Positions 58,439-58,481 of a DNA stretch of 58,481 nucleotides are shown here, piece after piece (position 1 is the stretch's first letter; each line of letters starts with the position of its first letter). The notes under the pieces are model-generated. The model was not told the DNA's origin. It searched no databases and saw nothing but the letters and a program-made list of their open reading frames with translations. Source of the DNA: Thermoplasmata archaeon (GTDB taxonomy: Archaea; Thermoplasmatota; Thermoplasmata; Lutacidiplasmatales; UBA184); the NCBI GenBank assembly GCA_028864975.1, contig JAGWLG010000022.1:1-58481 (forward strand), written 5' to 3'. The translations under genes were made by a program, and so were the position numbers.

Positions 58439-58481
58439 GTGGACCTCCGGTTCTTCCTCAAGCTCATCGAGTCGAAGGGGC
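58439..58481 (+). CDS. Start of an unidentified gene (cut by window end)
   Basis: GTG 58439 opens a frame VDLRFFLKLIESKG that runs off the window after 14 codons. Composition and position, about 25 bases after a TATA-like element, make it a probable gene start. The few residues resemble the beginning of a short regulator, but no family can be named. Confidence 0.45.
   Translation, partial: MDLRFFLKLIESKG

Noticed and set aside
1..58481. A CRISPR array
   Set aside because: No regularly spaced direct repeats of 25-40 bases with unique spacers are visible, and no Cas-like proteins occur in the window.

Overview
The window reads as a GC-rich archaeal chromosome, most likely from the Thermoplasmatota. 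Archaeal markers are an aIF2-beta with a TRAM tail, deoxyhypusine synthase, a presenilin-type GxGD membrane protease, a WtpABC tungstate/molybdate transporter, an intron-containing class II tRNA-Ser, and TATA boxes about 25-30 nt from several start codons. A DUF835 domain inside a large AAA ATPase points to the Thermoplasmata side, because that domain is common there. The lineage call is inference.

Region 1 (1-15.6 kb) is an accessory stretch. It holds the tail of an unidentified gene, a GHKL-ATPase/HExxH fusion, a convergent DUF3883-type nuclease-like protein and a SLOG (YspA-like) protein. Then come a hypothetical gene, a small ribbon-helix-helix protein, a secreted Cys-rich protein, an ABC exporter pair, and a DDE insertion sequence abutting a 5'-truncated gene. 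Long gene-poor, hairpin-rich gaps carry dispersed repeats. A 72-nt MITE-like unit lies near a signal-anchored surface protein, and small housekeeping-like genes (VOC, OB-fold) close the region.

Region 2 (15.7-28.3 kb): an intron-containing tRNA-Ser(GGA), a DinB protein and a gene-free kilobase with iterated inverted repeats and a candidate structured RNA. Next are a 1050-aa AAA/DUF835/TPR regulator, an ArsR-SRPBCC operon divergent from a RibD/DHFR-like reductase, a ChrB-like protein, and a complete wtpA-wtpB-wtpC-regulator operon divergent from an HxlR-type regulator. A perfect 23-nt palindrome overlaps the wtpA start.

Region 3 (28.6-36.0 kb) is the most interesting part: a membrane-anchored SPFH protein, a TRAFAC-type GTPase, a GAP1-N-like protein and a second, paralogous GTPase that has lost the Walker A lysine. 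A divergent 581-aa coiled-coil/proline-rich protein lies on one side and an SCP2-like protein on the other. It resembles the bacterial double-GTPase/GAP1 conflict systems in an archaeal form with an SPFH partner.

Region 4 (36.0-58.5 kb) is mostly core and metabolic: DUF167, two MFS transporters, an S1P-lyase-like PLP enzyme next to an FGGY kinase, GNAT, a small zinc protein, two HAD phosphatases (MtnX-like, SerB), a surface protein and a GT-C-like membrane protein. It continues with deoxyhypusine synthase, a presenilin homologue, aIF2-beta, ValRS, an ABC-2 exporter pair and two small hypothetical genes, and ends in the first codons of another gene.
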